Positions 1 through 8,299 of a stretch of DNA of 64,000 bases are shown here, in pieces. How positions within the stretch are numbered: position 1 is the stretch's first letter; the number at the start of each line of letters is the position of its first letter. Source of the DNA: Pseudomonadota bacterium (GTDB taxonomy: Bacteria > Pseudomonadota > Gammaproteobacteria > Burkholderiales > Rhodocyclaceae); contig JAGTRT010000004.1 of NCBI GenBank assembly GCA_018261895.1, forward strand, positions 1-64,000, written 5' to 3'. Below the pieces are notes generated by a model, which was not told the origin of the DNA, did not search any database, and saw nothing but the letters and a program-made list of their open reading frames with translations. The translations under genes and the position numbers were made by a program.

Positions 1-1305
1 GCTGTAGGTGTCGCCGGAATAGGTCGTCGGCGTACCGGTGAAACTGCCCGGCACGTACAGCGGATTGTTGGCCGTGCCGAGGTTGCGCAGCGCCCAGCGG
101 ATCGACTCCTCGCGCAGGTATTCGGCGCCGGTCACGACTTCGTGCTTCATGCCGAGCAGCGAGAACGCGGTGTTGAAATCGCTCTGCAAAACATAGTTGT
201 CGGTTTCGAACTCGCGCGTTTTGGCCTGGCCAGCCGTGCTCGCCGCGGTCAGCGTGCCCTGCCCGGCCACCGCCCAGTACGAGCGCTTGTAGTTGGCCCG
301 ACGCAGCACCGTGCGCCATTCGGTGTCGGGCGCAAAGCGGTGCACATAGCTCGCCGTCGTGATGTTGGTGTCGCTGTTGTCGAAATTGCCATCGACGCCG
401 TAGTAATTGCCGGCCTTGGCCATCGCCTCGTTGGGCCGGCGATTGACGAAGGGCACGCCGTAGTCGGCCGTGTCGCGCGTCTTGACCCAGAGATGGCTGA
501 GCGTCACCTCGTCGGCCGTGCCAAGCCCAAAGGCAATGCTCGGCGCGACGCCGGTGCGGTGGATTTCCGGCTCGCTGCCGGTGTAGGGATTGGACCTAGC
601 GCTGCCCTCGTCGCGGTTCATGACGTTGAGGCGGAACGCCGTCGTCTCGCCGAGGCGCTGGTTGAGGTCGGCCTTCACTTCCTGGAAACCATCGCTGCCG
701 ATGCCGGCGCCGGCCTTGTTGATGCCGTACAGCATCGGCGTCTTGCTCACCTGGTTGATCACGCCGCCGGCCTGGCCACGGCCGAAGAGCATGGCGGCCG
801 AACCGCGCAGCACATCGACCTGCTCCAGATTGAAGACCTCGCGGTTGTATTGCGCCGTGTCGCGGATGCCGTCGAGGTACATGTCGCCGAAGGTGTAAAA
901 GCCGCGCAGCATCATGTTGTCGCCCGAGCGGCCGCCCTCGGCGGCGTTGAAGGTCAGGCCGGAGACATTGCGCAGCGCCTCGCGCAGCGAATTGGCCTCC
1001 TGCTCTTCCATGAGCGCCTTGGTCACCGTCGTAATGGCCTGCGGCACGTCGTGCGGATCCTGCACCACCTTGCCGACGCGCGTTTTCGTCGCGACGTAGC
1101 GATCCTCCTGCTCGGCGGCGGCCTTGACCGTCACCGGCGCCAGCGTCTGCTCCTCAGCCGCGCCAGCATCCGCCACGCCGAGCAAACCAGCGACGACGGC
1201 CGCCCCGAGCGGCAACAGGCCGGCCTGACGCCCGCCCTGAAAGCGGCTGGCAACCCCGCCGGCCCGCCGTATCGAAATCTTTTTATGGCTGTTTTTCACA
1301 AGCAT
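1..1305 (-). CDS. TonB-dependent siderophore receptor, 3' end outside the window
   Basis: N-terminal 435 codons of an outer-membrane receptor that would import ferric chelates using TonB energy. The frame runs from an ATG at 1303-1305, preceded by AGGGGA, to the window edge without a stop. A hydrophobic export segment (about residues 28-46) precedes a TonB-box-like stretch (TLAPVTVKA) and the plug domain. The plug pieces VPQAITTVTKALMEEQ, LREALRNVSGLTF and GDNMMLRG resemble Fiu/BfrD-type catecholate siderophore receptors. It diverges from hemP-tonB-exbBD across a Fur-type palindrome, so iron repression is likely. The substrate is inferred from family resemblance only. Confidence 0.88.
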   Translation of the reverse strand, partial: MLVKNSHKKISIRRAGGVASRFQGGRQAGLLPLGAAVVAGLLGVADAGAAEEQTLAPVTVKAAAEQEDRYVATKTRVGKVVQDPHDVPQAITTVTKALMEEQEANSLREALRNVSGLTFNAAEGGRSGDNMMLRGFYTFGDMYLDGIRDTAQYNREVFNLEQVDVLRGSAAMLFGRGQAGGVINQVSKTPMLYGINKAGAGIGSDGFQEVKADLNQRLGETTAFRLNVMNRDEGSARSNPYTGSEPEIHRTGVAPSIAFGLGTADEVTLSHLWVKTRDTADYGVPFVNRRPNEAMAKAGNYYGVDGNFDNSDTNITTASYVHRFAPDTEWRTVLRRANYKRSYWAVAGQGTLTAASTAGQAKTREFETDNYVLQSDFNTAFSLLGMKHEVVTGAEYLREESIRWALRNLGTANNPLYVPGSFTGTPTTYSGDTYS

Positions 1306-1607
1306 TCCCCTGTCGAGTCAGAAACTTGGCTGGCTGGCAGGAAGCTGGCTTGCCGAACAAAAAATGTTCGAGAGTTGAAACCGTCGCGCTTAACCGGATG
1401 ACCGACAAAACGCGCAAATGCCCTCTGGAACACACTTAGGGACATGGCTGGCGGAATTTCGGCTGGCTAGTCGAACAACGTTGATGAGAATGTATCGCAT
1501 TTGCAACATATCGACAAGTCAATTGCGAATAATTCGCAATTGCAATTGACATCCATTCTCATCAAAGGGAAGATGCGATCAATTCTTGTTTGCAACAGGT
1601 CATCAAC
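1306..1607. other. Intergenic region between divergent iron genes
   Basis: About 300 bases without a gene. It holds a 21-bp Fur-type palindrome at 1521-1541, further Fur-like stretches around 1482-1504 (TGATGAGAATGTATCGCATT) and 1549-1568, and a candidate -35 hexamer TTGACA at 1546-1551 for hemP. Confidence 0.6.
1521..1541. promoter_or_regulatory. Candidate Fur box (21-bp palindrome)
   Basis: AATTGCGAAT-A-ATTCGCAATT is a perfect inverted repeat around one central base. Its TGCGAAT/ATTCGCA arms resemble betaproteobacterial Fur operators. It ends 4 bases before a candidate -35 hexamer (TTGACA, 1546-1551) for hemP and lies between two iron-uptake transcription units. Confidence 0.65.
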
Positions 1608-1784
1608 ATGCCTCAACCGCCCAAGCCCGCTGCCCCGATTCCCGCCCCGGAAAAGACCGAAACGCGCCGCCGCATCGATAGCGAAACGCTGCTCGGCGGC
1701 GAATCGATCCTCGAGATCGACCACGCCGGACAGCGCTACCTGCTGCGGGTCACCCGCGAAAACAAGCTGATCCTGACCAAATGA
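1608..1784 (+). CDS. hemP: Hemin uptake protein HemP
   Basis: A 58-residue protein. The C-terminal half carries the HemP family core: [14 protein letters not shown], then [17 protein letters not shown]. HemP proteins are small iron-regulated proteins found beside haem or siderophore uptake genes; their biochemical role is poorly defined. The ATG at 1608 is preferred because ACAGG precedes it at normal spacing; a TTG six codons upstream (1590) is the alternative. It leads a hemP-tonB-exbB-exbD unit and lies just downstream of a Fur-type palindrome. Confidence 0.85.
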   Translation: MPQPPKPAAPIPAPEKTETRRRIDSETLLGGESILEIDHAGQRYLLRVTRENKLILTK

Positions 1785-1860
1785 CGCGCCACCCACCGCC
1801 ATCGCATCCCGCCGGCCCGGGCATCTGCCCGGCGACGACGGCCATCACCGGAAGAAGCTG

Positions 1861-2493
1861 ATGAGCTACACCCTTTCCCGCCCCTCGCCTTTCCGCCGCA
1901 GCGGTTTGCTCAGCGTGGTCGTCGGCCTGCATGTCGGCGTTCTCCTGCTACTCCTCGCGGCGAAGACCGTTGCGCCGCAGATCATGGAAATCCCGCTCGT
2001 CGTCGATCTGCTGCAACCCGAAGCGCAGAAGGCCCCTGAAGCGAAGCCGCTGCCCATGGCCAAGCCGACGCCGGTCAAGGCACCGCCGACGCCCGCGCCG
2101 AAGGCTGCGGCGCCGCAGATCGAGGCGACGCAAAGCAACGTGCCCGCACCGGCAGCCCCGGTCGCCCCGCCGGTCGAGGCCAAACCGACGCCGCCCGCCC
2201 CAGAACCGGTCAGCCAGGCCCGCTTCGACGCCGACTACCTGCGCAATCCCACCCCACCCTATCCCCCGCTGGCCCGCCGCATGGGCGAAGAGGGCAAGGT
2301 CTTGCTGCGCGTGCTGGTCAATGCCCAGGGCACGGCCGACAGCGTCGAGATCAAGACGTCCTCGGGCAGCGAGCGCCTCGACGATTCGGCGCAAAGAACG
2401 GTTCGCAACTGGAAATTCATTCCGGCCAAACGCGGCGAGAACGCCGTGCAGAGCTGGGTACTGGTTCCCATCATTTTCAAATTGGAGCACTAA
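1861..2493 (+). CDS. tonB: TonB energy transducer
   Basis: A 210-residue inner-membrane protein that transmits proton-motive force from ExbBD to outer-membrane receptors. It has one N-terminal membrane anchor (about residues 19-37), a Pro/Ala/Lys-rich periplasmic spacer (about 55-125), and a C-terminal TonB domain beginning near NPTPPYPPLARRMGEEGKV and ending in WVLVPIIFKLEH. The start has GGAAGAAG upstream. exbB begins 2 bases after the stop, so the genes are cotranscribed. It probably serves the divergent siderophore receptor. A second, unrelated tonB lies at 52931-53665. Confidence 0.93.
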   Translation: MSYTLSRPSPFRRSGLLSVVVGLHVGVLLLLLAAKTVAPQIMEIPLVVDLLQPEAQKAPEAKPLPMAKPTPVKAPPTPAPKAAAPQIEATQSNVPAPAAPVAPPVEAKPTPPAPEPVSQARFDADYLRNPTPPYPPLARRMGEEGKVLLRVLVNAQGTADSVEIKTSSGSERLDDSAQRTVRNWKFIPAKRGENAVQSWVLVPIIFKLEH

Positions 2494-2495
2494 AA

Positions 2496-3230
2496 ATGCA
2501 GGAAAACGCTTTCGGCTTTACCCACCTGTGGGCCAGCGGCGACACGATTTCGCACGCCGTCGCCCTCATTCTCGCGATCATGTCGGTCATCAGCTGGTAC
2601 CTGATCCTGGCCAAGGCCGTCGATTGGTGGGCCATGCGCCGCGCCGCCAAGGCGCTCGGCGCCTTCTGGTCGGCGAGCAGCGTCAGCGACGGCATCGCCC
2701 TGCTCAACCAGGCCGGCGCCGACAGTCCTTACGCCCAGCTGGCCACCCAGGCAAATGGCTGCAACAACGATTGCGAAGCAGCACCCGGCCGCCTCGCCTC
2801 GCGCTTCGACCCGGCTGAGCAGATGGAACGCGCCCTGCGCCAGCAGCTTTCGACGACACAGGCCGGCATGGAAAGCGGCCTGACCCTGCTCGCCACGACT
2901 GGCGCCACGGCGCCTTTCGTCGGCCTGCTCGGCACTGTCTGGGGCATCTATCACGCGCTGATCGCCATCGGCCTGTCCGGTCAGGCGGCGCTCGAAAAAG
3001 TCGCCGGCCCGGTCGGCGAGGCGCTGATCATGACCGCCGCCGGCCTCGCCGTCGCGCTGCCAGCCGTCTTCGCCTACAACGCCTTCACCCGCGCCAACCG
3101 CGTCATCCTGGCCGACCTCGACGCCTTCGCCCACGACCTGCATGCCTTCTTCACCGTCGGCAAGCCGTTTGTCGCCAACAGCGCGCAGATCCATCCGATG
3201 CGCGCCCGCGTTGCGACGGAGGCGGCATGA
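2496..3230 (+). CDS. exbB: ExbB proton-channel subunit
   Basis: A 244-residue MotA/TolQ/ExbB family inner-membrane protein, part of the ExbB-ExbD motor that powers TonB. It shows an N-terminal membrane helix (about 18-40) and the family signature LLATTGATAPFVGLLGTVWG (about residues 129-148), followed by GPVGEALIMTAAGLAVALPA in the third helix. Length is normal for the family. It follows tonB by 2 bases and precedes exbD. Confidence 0.95.
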   Translation: MQENAFGFTHLWASGDTISHAVALILAIMSVISWYLILAKAVDWWAMRRAAKALGAFWSASSVSDGIALLNQAGADSPYAQLATQANGCNNDCEAAPGRLASRFDPAEQMERALRQQLSTTQAGMESGLTLLATTGATAPFVGLLGTVWGIYHALIAIGLSGQAALEKVAGPVGEALIMTAAGLAVALPAVFAYNAFTRANRVILADLDAFAHDLHAFFTVGKPFVANSAQIHPMRARVATEAA

Positions 3231-3266
3231 TGACGGCCCCCCTTCACTCACTTCGTTCATTGCCCC

Positions 3267-3293
3267 CCCGAGGGAGCACAGGCCTCCCTTGGG
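3267..3293. repeat. Hairpin in the exbB-exbD spacer
   Basis: CCCGAGGGAG pairs with CTCCCTTGGG (9 of 10 positions) around a 7-base loop. It lies in an 85-base C/G-rich spacer between exbB and exbD, inside an otherwise tight operon. It has no T-run, so it is not a standard terminator; it may be an intergenic repeat or mRNA-processing hairpin. Confidence 0.5.
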
Positions 3294-3315
3294 ACGGCCC
3301 GGCGGGAGACCTGAC

Positions 3316-3744
3316 ATGACCATGGGCAGCTTCAATTCGCAGAACCACCCGATGCCGACGGCGGAAATCAACATGACACCGCTCGTCGATGTGATGCTGG
3401 TTCTGCTCATCATCTTCATCATCACGGCGCCGCTCATGACGCACCAGGTGCCGGTCGACCTGCCGCGCGCCTCAAGCACGCCGACGCCGGAAAAGCCGCT
3501 GACCCTGCAGGTCAGCATTGATGCCGATAACCACGTCTTCATCGCGGCCGAAGCAGTCGACACCAACAGCCTAGAAGCCCGCTTCCGCGACGCCGTCGCG
3601 CAGGACGCCAAGGTCGAAATGCACCTGCGCGCCGACCGCGCGACGCGCTACGAAGCCGTGGCCGAAACGATGAGCGCGGCGCGCCGGGCCGGGCTGACCA
3701 AAATCGGCTTCGTCACGCAGCCAGGACAGGCCGCGGGCGGTTAA
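3316..3744 (+). CDS. exbD: ExbD proton-channel subunit
   Basis: A 142-residue protein with a single membrane helix (VMLVLLIIFIITAPLM, about residues 25-40). The helix starts with the ExbD/TolR signature EINMTPLVDVML, including the functional Asp, and is followed by a periplasmic domain. The ATG at 3316 gives the normal length; an upstream in-frame extension to 3142 runs through exbB and is rejected. It completes the TonB-ExbBD energiser encoded in this operon. Confidence 0.93.
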   Translation: MTMGSFNSQNHPMPTAEINMTPLVDVMLVLLIIFIITAPLMTHQVPVDLPRASSTPTPEKPLTLQVSIDADNHVFIAAEAVDTNSLEARFRDAVAQDAKVEMHLRADRATRYEAVAETMSAARRAGLTKIGFVTQPGQAAGG

Positions 3745-3754
3745 ACCCCGATTC

Positions 3755-3790
3755 CACGGTCAACCGGAAAAAAAGGCCAAAATTGAAATC
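3755..3790 (+). repeat. 36-bp dispersed element, copy 1 (sub-type A)
   Basis: CACGGTCAACCGG followed by an A-run, GGCCAAAA and TTGAAATC. It lies 10 bases after the exbD stop and upstream of the sensor kinase. Confidence 0.9.
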
Positions 3791-3950
3791 CAGCTGAAAG
3801 GAGCCGACGCAGCGAAACACGACATTGGCAAAACTGAAAATCTGCGCAATATTACCTATGACTTATGTAATAACTCTGGGAAAATAGCGGGATACGTTTA
3901 CTCCTTGCCTTTGTCGTGTTGTCGTTTTCCATCAGGTCCGTTTTCCAATC

Positions 3951-6530
3951 ATGAGTCCAGCCCGCCGCGCCCGCGTATTGTTGGTTATCGCGCTGGCGGT
4001 TGCCAACCTGCTCGTTCTTGTCCTGGCCATGTATTCGCTGGAACGCAGCAGGACGCTCTACGAAGAGCAGGCAAAAACGCTGACGCAGAATGTCGTCGGC
4101 TCCCTGGACCAATCGGTTTCCGGCAGCATTCGCAGCATCGACCTCGCCCTCCATGCCATCGTCGATGAAATGGAGCAGCAGCTGGCCTCGGGTCATTTCG
4201 ACGAAGCCGCGATCAACGCCTACATCGCCCGCCAGCAAGCGCGTCTGCCCGAACTCGAAGGGCTGCGCATCGCCGACGCCTCCGGGCTGGTCTACCTCGG
4301 GACCGGTGTCAGGAAAAGCGATGCGGTGTCCTGGGCCGACCGCGACTATTTCATTTACCACCGCGACAATCCCGACGGTGGGCTGCACTTCCGCAAGCCC
4401 CGCCTGGGCCGCGTCGCCAAGCAGTTCATCGTCAATTTCTCGCGTCGCTACAACGACCGCGATGGCCATTTCGCCGGCGTCATCTCGGCCCCGATCGCCA
4501 CGGCCTATTTCTCCGAACTCCTCAAGCAATACCAGCTTCCGCCCGACAGCACCGTGCTCCTGCGCGACGCCGATCTCGGCCTGGTAGCCCGTGCCCCGGA
4601 AATGCCCGGACACCCGTCGGGCGACATCGGCAACACCAACGTATCGCCGGAACTTCGCCGCCTGCATGAATCCGGCAGCCGTTTCGCCACCTATTACAAT
4701 TCAAACTCACCGGATGGCCACCAGCGCATGCTGTCTTTCCGTCGCCTCAATAACGTCCCGATGGTCGCCATCGTCGGCATTTCCAGCGATCACTACATGG
4801 CTGGCTGGCGCGCCGAGGTTTACAAGACGGCGGGCATGGTCGCCTGTTTCCTGCTGCTTTCCGTGCTGCTCGGCATGCTCCTGCTGCGCTCGCTGACGCG
4901 CTCGGAGCAGGACCAGATCCAACTGGGCCTCAGCGAAGGAAAATTGCGCTCCATCATCGAAACCGAGCCGGAGTGCGTCAAGCTGCTGGACACCGAGGGG
5001 CACCTGCTGCAAATGAACCCGGCCGGCCTGGCGATGATCGAGTCACCGTCGCTGGCGCAGGTCGCCGGACGGTCAGTCTTCGATCTCATCGCACCCGAGG
5101 ATCGCCAGTCCTTCGTCGACTTCCATGGACGCGTGATCAAAGGCCAAAGCGGCACCCTTGAGTACGGGATCGTCGGCCTCAACGGCACGCGCCGGACCAT
5201 GGAATCGCACGCCGTGCCCATCCAGATTGCCGGCCAGGTCGCCCACCTCGCCGTGACCCGCGATATTTCGGCGCGCAAACAGGCCGAACGCGAACTCGAA
5301 TCCTATCGCGACCACCTGGAACTGCTGGTCAAGGCCCGCACGGCCGAGCTCAGTACCGCCAAGAATGTGGCCGAAGCGGCGAGCCGGGCGAAAAGCACCT
5401 TCCTCGCCAACATGAGCCACGAGTTGCGCACGCCGCTCAACGGCATCATCGGCATGATCCGCATGGCGCGCGCCCGGATGGCCGACGACAAGGGCAAGGA
5501 GCAGCTCGACAAGGCCAAGTTCGCCGCCGACCACCTGCTCTCGATCATCAACGACATCCTCGACATTTCGAAAATCGAAGCCGACCGCCTCGAACTCGAA
5601 ACGACCGATTTCAAGCTCCTGCCCGTCCTCGAGAGCCTGATGAGCCTGCTCGGCGAAAAAGCCACGGCCAAGGGCCTCGAACTGCGTACCGACCTGCCGC
5701 CACACCTCACCGAAACAGCCTTCACCGGCGATCCGCTGCGGGTCGGGCAAATCCTCATCAACCTGGTCGCCAATGCCATCAAATTCACCGAACACGGCAG
5801 CATCAGCATTCACATTACCGAACGCGAAGTAACCGGGGAAAGCAGCCTGCTGCGTTTCGAAGTCATCGACACCGGTATCGGCCTGAGCCCCGAAGACCGC
5901 GCCCGAATCTTCTCCGCCTTCGAACAGGCCGACAGCTCGATGACCCGCAAATACGGCGGCACCGGCCTCGGCCTCGCCATCAGCAAGCGCCTCGTCCAGC
6001 TCATGGGCGGCGAAATCGGTGTCGACAGCGTCGAAGGTCAAGGCAGCACCTTCTGGTTCGAAATCACCCTGCCGAAGGCCGCCGGCGCGGTTGCCGACCA
6101 GGCACATGCGGCCCTGGAAAACCTGGCCAATGAACTGATTCGCCTGCACACCGGCAAACGCATCCTGCTCGTCGAAGACGAACTCATCAACCGGGAAGTG
6201 GCCCTCAACATGCTCGAACACGTCGGCCTGATCACCGACATCGCCGGCGACGGCGAACAGGCCGTGCAATGCGCGCAGCAGCACGAATACGCGCTCATTC
6301 TCATGGACATCCAGATGCCCGTCATGAACGGTCTGGACGCCACGCGCGCCATCCTCGCCGACACGAAGAACAGCCAGACGCCGATCATCGCCATGACCGC
6401 CAACGTCTTCACCGAAGACCGGGCCAACTGCCTGGAAGCCGGCATGAAAGGCTACATCGGCAAGCCCTTCCAGCCCGAACGCCTGTACCAGACGCTACTG
6501 ACCTGGCTGTCGGCCGACCGCCCGAACTAA
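3951..6530 (+). CDS. Hybrid sensor histidine kinase (Cache-PAS-HisKA-HATPase-REC)
   Basis: An 859-residue membrane sensor. A TM helix at about 10-29 and a second at about 286-307 bracket a periplasmic Cache-type sensor region. A PAS domain follows (about 325-440), then HisKA with the H-box [12 protein letters not shown] (His490). The ATPase domain has an N-box NLVANAIKF and G-boxes DTGIGLSP and [11 protein letters not shown]-terminal receiver has LLVEDE and the phospho-acceptor Asp786 ([13 protein letters not shown]). The ligand is unknown. Phosphate could pass to a separate partner since no Hpt domain is visible. It appears monocistronic. Confidence 0.92.
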   Translation: MSPARRARVLLVIALAVANLLVLVLAMYSLERSRTLYEEQAKTLTQNVVGSLDQSVSGSIRSIDLALHAIVDEMEQQLASGHFDEAAINAYIARQQARLPELEGLRIADASGLVYLGTGVRKSDAVSWADRDYFIYHRDNPDGGLHFRKPRLGRVAKQFIVNFSRRYNDRDGHFAGVISAPIATAYFSELLKQYQLPPDSTVLLRDADLGLVARAPEMPGHPSGDIGNTNVSPELRRLHESGSRFATYYNSNSPDGHQRMLSFRRLNNVPMVAIVGISSDHYMAGWRAEVYKTAGMVACFLLLSVLLGMLLLRSLTRSEQDQIQLGLSEGKLRSIIETEPECVKLLDTEGHLLQMNPAGLAMIESPSLAQVAGRSVFDLIAPEDRQSFVDFHGRVIKGQSGTLEYGIVGLNGTRRTMESHAVPIQIAGQVAHLAVTRDISARKQAERELESYRDHLELLVKARTAELSTAKNVAEAASRAKSTFLANMSHELRTPLNGIIGMIRMARARMADDKGKEQLDKAKFAADHLLSIINDILDISKIEADRLELETTDFKLLPVLESLMSLLGEKATAKGLELRTDLPPHLTETAFTGDPLRVGQILINLVANAIKFTEHGSISIHITEREVTGESSLLRFEVIDTGIGLSPEDRARIFSAFEQADSSMTRKYGGTGLGLAISKRLVQLMGGEIGVDSVEGQGSTFWFEITLPKAAGAVADQAHAALENLANELIRLHTGKRILLVEDELINREVALNMLEHVGLITDIAGDGEQAVQCAQQHEYALILMDIQMPVMNGLDATRAILADTKNSQTPIIAMTANVFTEDRANCLEAGMKGYIGKPFQPERLYQTLLTWLSADRPN

Positions 6531-6605
6531 GCAACCGACCACCGGCCCGTTTTGCCGGCGCCCGCCCATCTGCGAGAATGCGGCTTTTCCCGCTTTCCTC
6601 CGACC

Positions 6606-6968
6606 ATGATCCAAGGCCAGTTCCGCGCATCCGTCCTGCAAGTCCCCGCCGACGTCACCCCCCTCAAGCTGCGCGGCTACCTGCGCAAGGAAATCGAGGC
6701 CGTGCAGGCGACCGCCGTCAATCAGGAAGACATCATCGTCGTCCGCCTCTTCGTCCTCGAAAAAATCCTCTTCGGCCTCGGCGCCCGGAAAGTCGACAGC
6801 ATCCTCAACGGCATCGTCGGCAAATGCCCCAACATCCAGCGCATCGAACTCGAAGCCCTCTCCCGCCCCCTGACCGCCGAAGAAATGCAGGAAGCCGCCG
6901 CCGACGCCCAAGCCACCGTCCAGGCCCTCAGCGAACGCGTCATGGCCTCCGGCGCCAAGCTGGGCTGA
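6606..6968 (+). CDS. Conserved-looking small protein of unknown function
   Basis: A 120-residue soluble protein that I do not recognise. It has no signal peptide or membrane helix. The first part mixes basic and hydrophobic residues (LRGYLRKEIEAVQAT) and the C-terminal 40 residues are Ala/Glu-rich and probably helical. The ATG at 6606 is the first plausible start; an upstream in-frame ATG at 6552 overlaps a likely promoter region. Its last 12 codons (SERVMASGAKLG) recur as a detached fragment at 11147-11185, so its 3' end belongs to a larger repeated block. Confidence 0.6.
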   Translation: MIQGQFRASVLQVPADVTPLKLRGYLRKEIEAVQATAVNQEDIIVVRLFVLEKILFGLGARKVDSILNGIVGKCPNIQRIELEALSRPLTAEEMQEAAADAQATVQALSERVMASGAKLG

Positions 6969-7051
6969 GCCCAAACGCCGTCTGAAGCGGCATCTCGCCC
7001 CCGCTAGCATCCTTTGACGGTCAACCGGAAAAAATGGCCAAAATTGAAATC
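6963..7051 (+). repeat. Long form of the dispersed element (module copy A)
   Basis: A module of about 55 bases starting GGCTGAGCCCAAACGCCG, running into CCTTTGACGG and then the 36-bp element. Related modules lie at 7991-8083 and 11178-11268. This copy begins inside the last codons of the preceding gene. Confidence 0.75.
7016..7051 (+). repeat. 36-bp dispersed element, copy 2 (sub-type A)
   Basis: GACGGTCAACCGG, A-run, TGGCCAAAA, TTGAAATC. It lies between convergent genes. Confidence 0.9.
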
Positions 7052-7401
7052 GGTCACCTGGACAGCAGGTGACAAGCCGGATTGTTCTAGTTGTTGCTTG
7101 CTTCGCTGATGGCATCGATGGCCTTCACCCGCGAAAAGCCCTTGCGCCAGGCAATGGCCACTCGCCTGGATGGCAGAGGAACCTCAAAGAAACGATTGGC
7201 GTCAGACCCAAATTTTTTCGGGGGAAAAATGAGTCGTCGCCAATTAGCGACGAGCGAAACCCATCAAAATCGCCATATGGCAGCCGCTCATGCAAATGAT
7301 GTCGCCATAAAACGACGATGGCCCACCAAATTTTGGTAGGCCATCGCATTTTCGGGCGTTTCTACCGCCGGCAAGCGACGGTAGTGACCCAGCACCGTGA
7401 C
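7052..7401. other. Gene-free region between convergent genes
   Basis: Several short open frames occur here, but none has a convincing start or composition. The only structure I see is the terminator hairpin at 7316-7347. Confidence 0.5.
7316..7347. terminator. Hairpin terminator
   Basis: CGATGGCC.ACCAAA and TTTGGT.GGCCATCG form a long stem. It is followed by CATTTT on the + strand and lies 55 bases beyond the stop of the minus-strand Cache gene. It could work in both directions. Confidence 0.65.
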
Positions 7402-7848
7402 TTACTTGTAGTAACCCACCGCGCAGACCTGATCACCAATTTTGGTAACGTAGCTATATTTTTGTACCGCTTCAGCTGAACCAGGACGAGGCCACATGTA
7501 CGAAACCTCGGAGATGCTGCCATCCTTTGCCGCGTCGTAGAGCTTGGCGCCAACGGGCTCCCCCGTCTTGCTCACCAGATCCTTCATACTCTTTCCGGTC
7601 AGGCTCGGATGCGCCGTAAAGTTGCCGTCAGGGCCGCCGCAGAAGGGATAGAGGTCACGATCCCGAAAGCCGTTTTCGCCCTTGGCCATTTGGGCCAGCG
7701 CAGTCGGCTTGTCCGCCTTGACTGCGGAAATGGCCTTTTCCAGCATTGCCTTTGCTTCAGTGGCGTTGCCAAATTCTCCTGCGCTAATTGCCGCTGTACT
7801 GAATCCGCTAGCGATAGCGACCAGACTCATTGCGATGATTTTTTTCAA
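7402..7848 (-). CDS. Periplasmic single-Cache domain protein
   Basis: A 148-residue exported protein. Residues 1-23 form a signal peptide (MKKIIAMSLVAIASGFSTAA). The rest matches a small Cache domain seen alone in the periplasm: EAKAMLEKAISAVKADK, FRDRDLYPFC, GNFTAHPSLTGKSM and SYVTKIGDQVCAVGYYK. Such domains bind small ligands or support chemotaxis, but this one has no signalling domain attached. The start is TTG, supported by AGGAG 6 bases upstream. A relative with two copies of this domain lies at 58152-59018 next to a quinoprotein dehydrogenase. Confidence 0.82.
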   Translation of the reverse strand: MKKIIAMSLVAIASGFSTAAISAGEFGNATEAKAMLEKAISAVKADKPTALAQMAKGENGFRDRDLYPFCGGPDGNFTAHPSLTGKSMKDLVSKTGEPVGAKLYDAAKDGSISEVSYMWPRPGSAEAVQKYSYVTKIGDQVCAVGYYK

Positions 7849-7990
7849 TTGGGCTCCTTTTTTGTGGATTTATTGCCGTCACCGATGGGTAACGGTCAGT
7901 CCTATCCACCGCAAGATTAATGCCAATTGAATTTGACACCCGGCTCAGTATCCGTGGTGCCCACTCAGGGGTCGGGTACTCGAGAAAAAT

Positions 7991-8083
7991 AGGGGCTGAG
8001 CCCAAACGCCGCCTGACGCGGCTTCACGCCCCCCGGCTGGACCCTTTGACGGTCTACCGGAAATTTTGGCCAAAATCGAAATC
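7991..8083 (+). repeat. Long form of the dispersed element (module copy B)
   Basis: Starts GGGGCTGAGCCCAAACG, shares CGCCTGACGCGGCTTCACGC and GGCTGGACCCTTT with copy C, and ends in the 36-bp element. It lies between the divergent Cache and OLD genes. Confidence 0.75.
8048..8083 (+). repeat. 36-bp dispersed element, copy 3 (sub-type B)
   Basis: GACGGTCTACCGG then AAATTTTGGCC, AAAATCGAAATC. The AAATTTT form makes the second half palindromic. Confidence 0.9.
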
Positions 8084-8127
8084 GCAAGCCTCCCGCATCT
8101 GACGTAACAACCCGAAAAGCTGTGTCA

Positions 8128-8151
8128 GTGTGACGCAAGACCCTGTCACAC
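8128..8151. promoter_or_regulatory. 7-bp inverted repeat upstream of the OLD gene
   Basis: GTGTGAC and GTCACAC are perfect inverted arms 10 bases apart, 149 bases before the OLD start. It is a candidate operator or small hairpin. There is no T-run. Confidence 0.4.
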
Positions 8152-8299
8152 AACTTTTGAATGGCATAATTAGCCAAATACATAAGCATAGGGGGCGGCC
8201 TTGGCTGCGCTGATACCGGCAATCGGCACCTGCGTCTGCGAGATGGACGCAAAGATCATTTTCGATCTCGTCAGCGCGCCTCAGAAAGGCTGAAATCAA

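Noticed and set aside
142-1401. Long + strand open frame opposite the siderophore receptor
   Set aside because: It is the antisense shadow of the receptor gene. The minus frame has a signal peptide and TonB-receptor plug motifs, while the + frame is Arg/His/Ala-rich without family features.
7069-7349. Short open frames on both strands between 7069 and 7349
   Set aside because: No ribosome-binding site or conserved pattern, and they run through a terminator hairpin.
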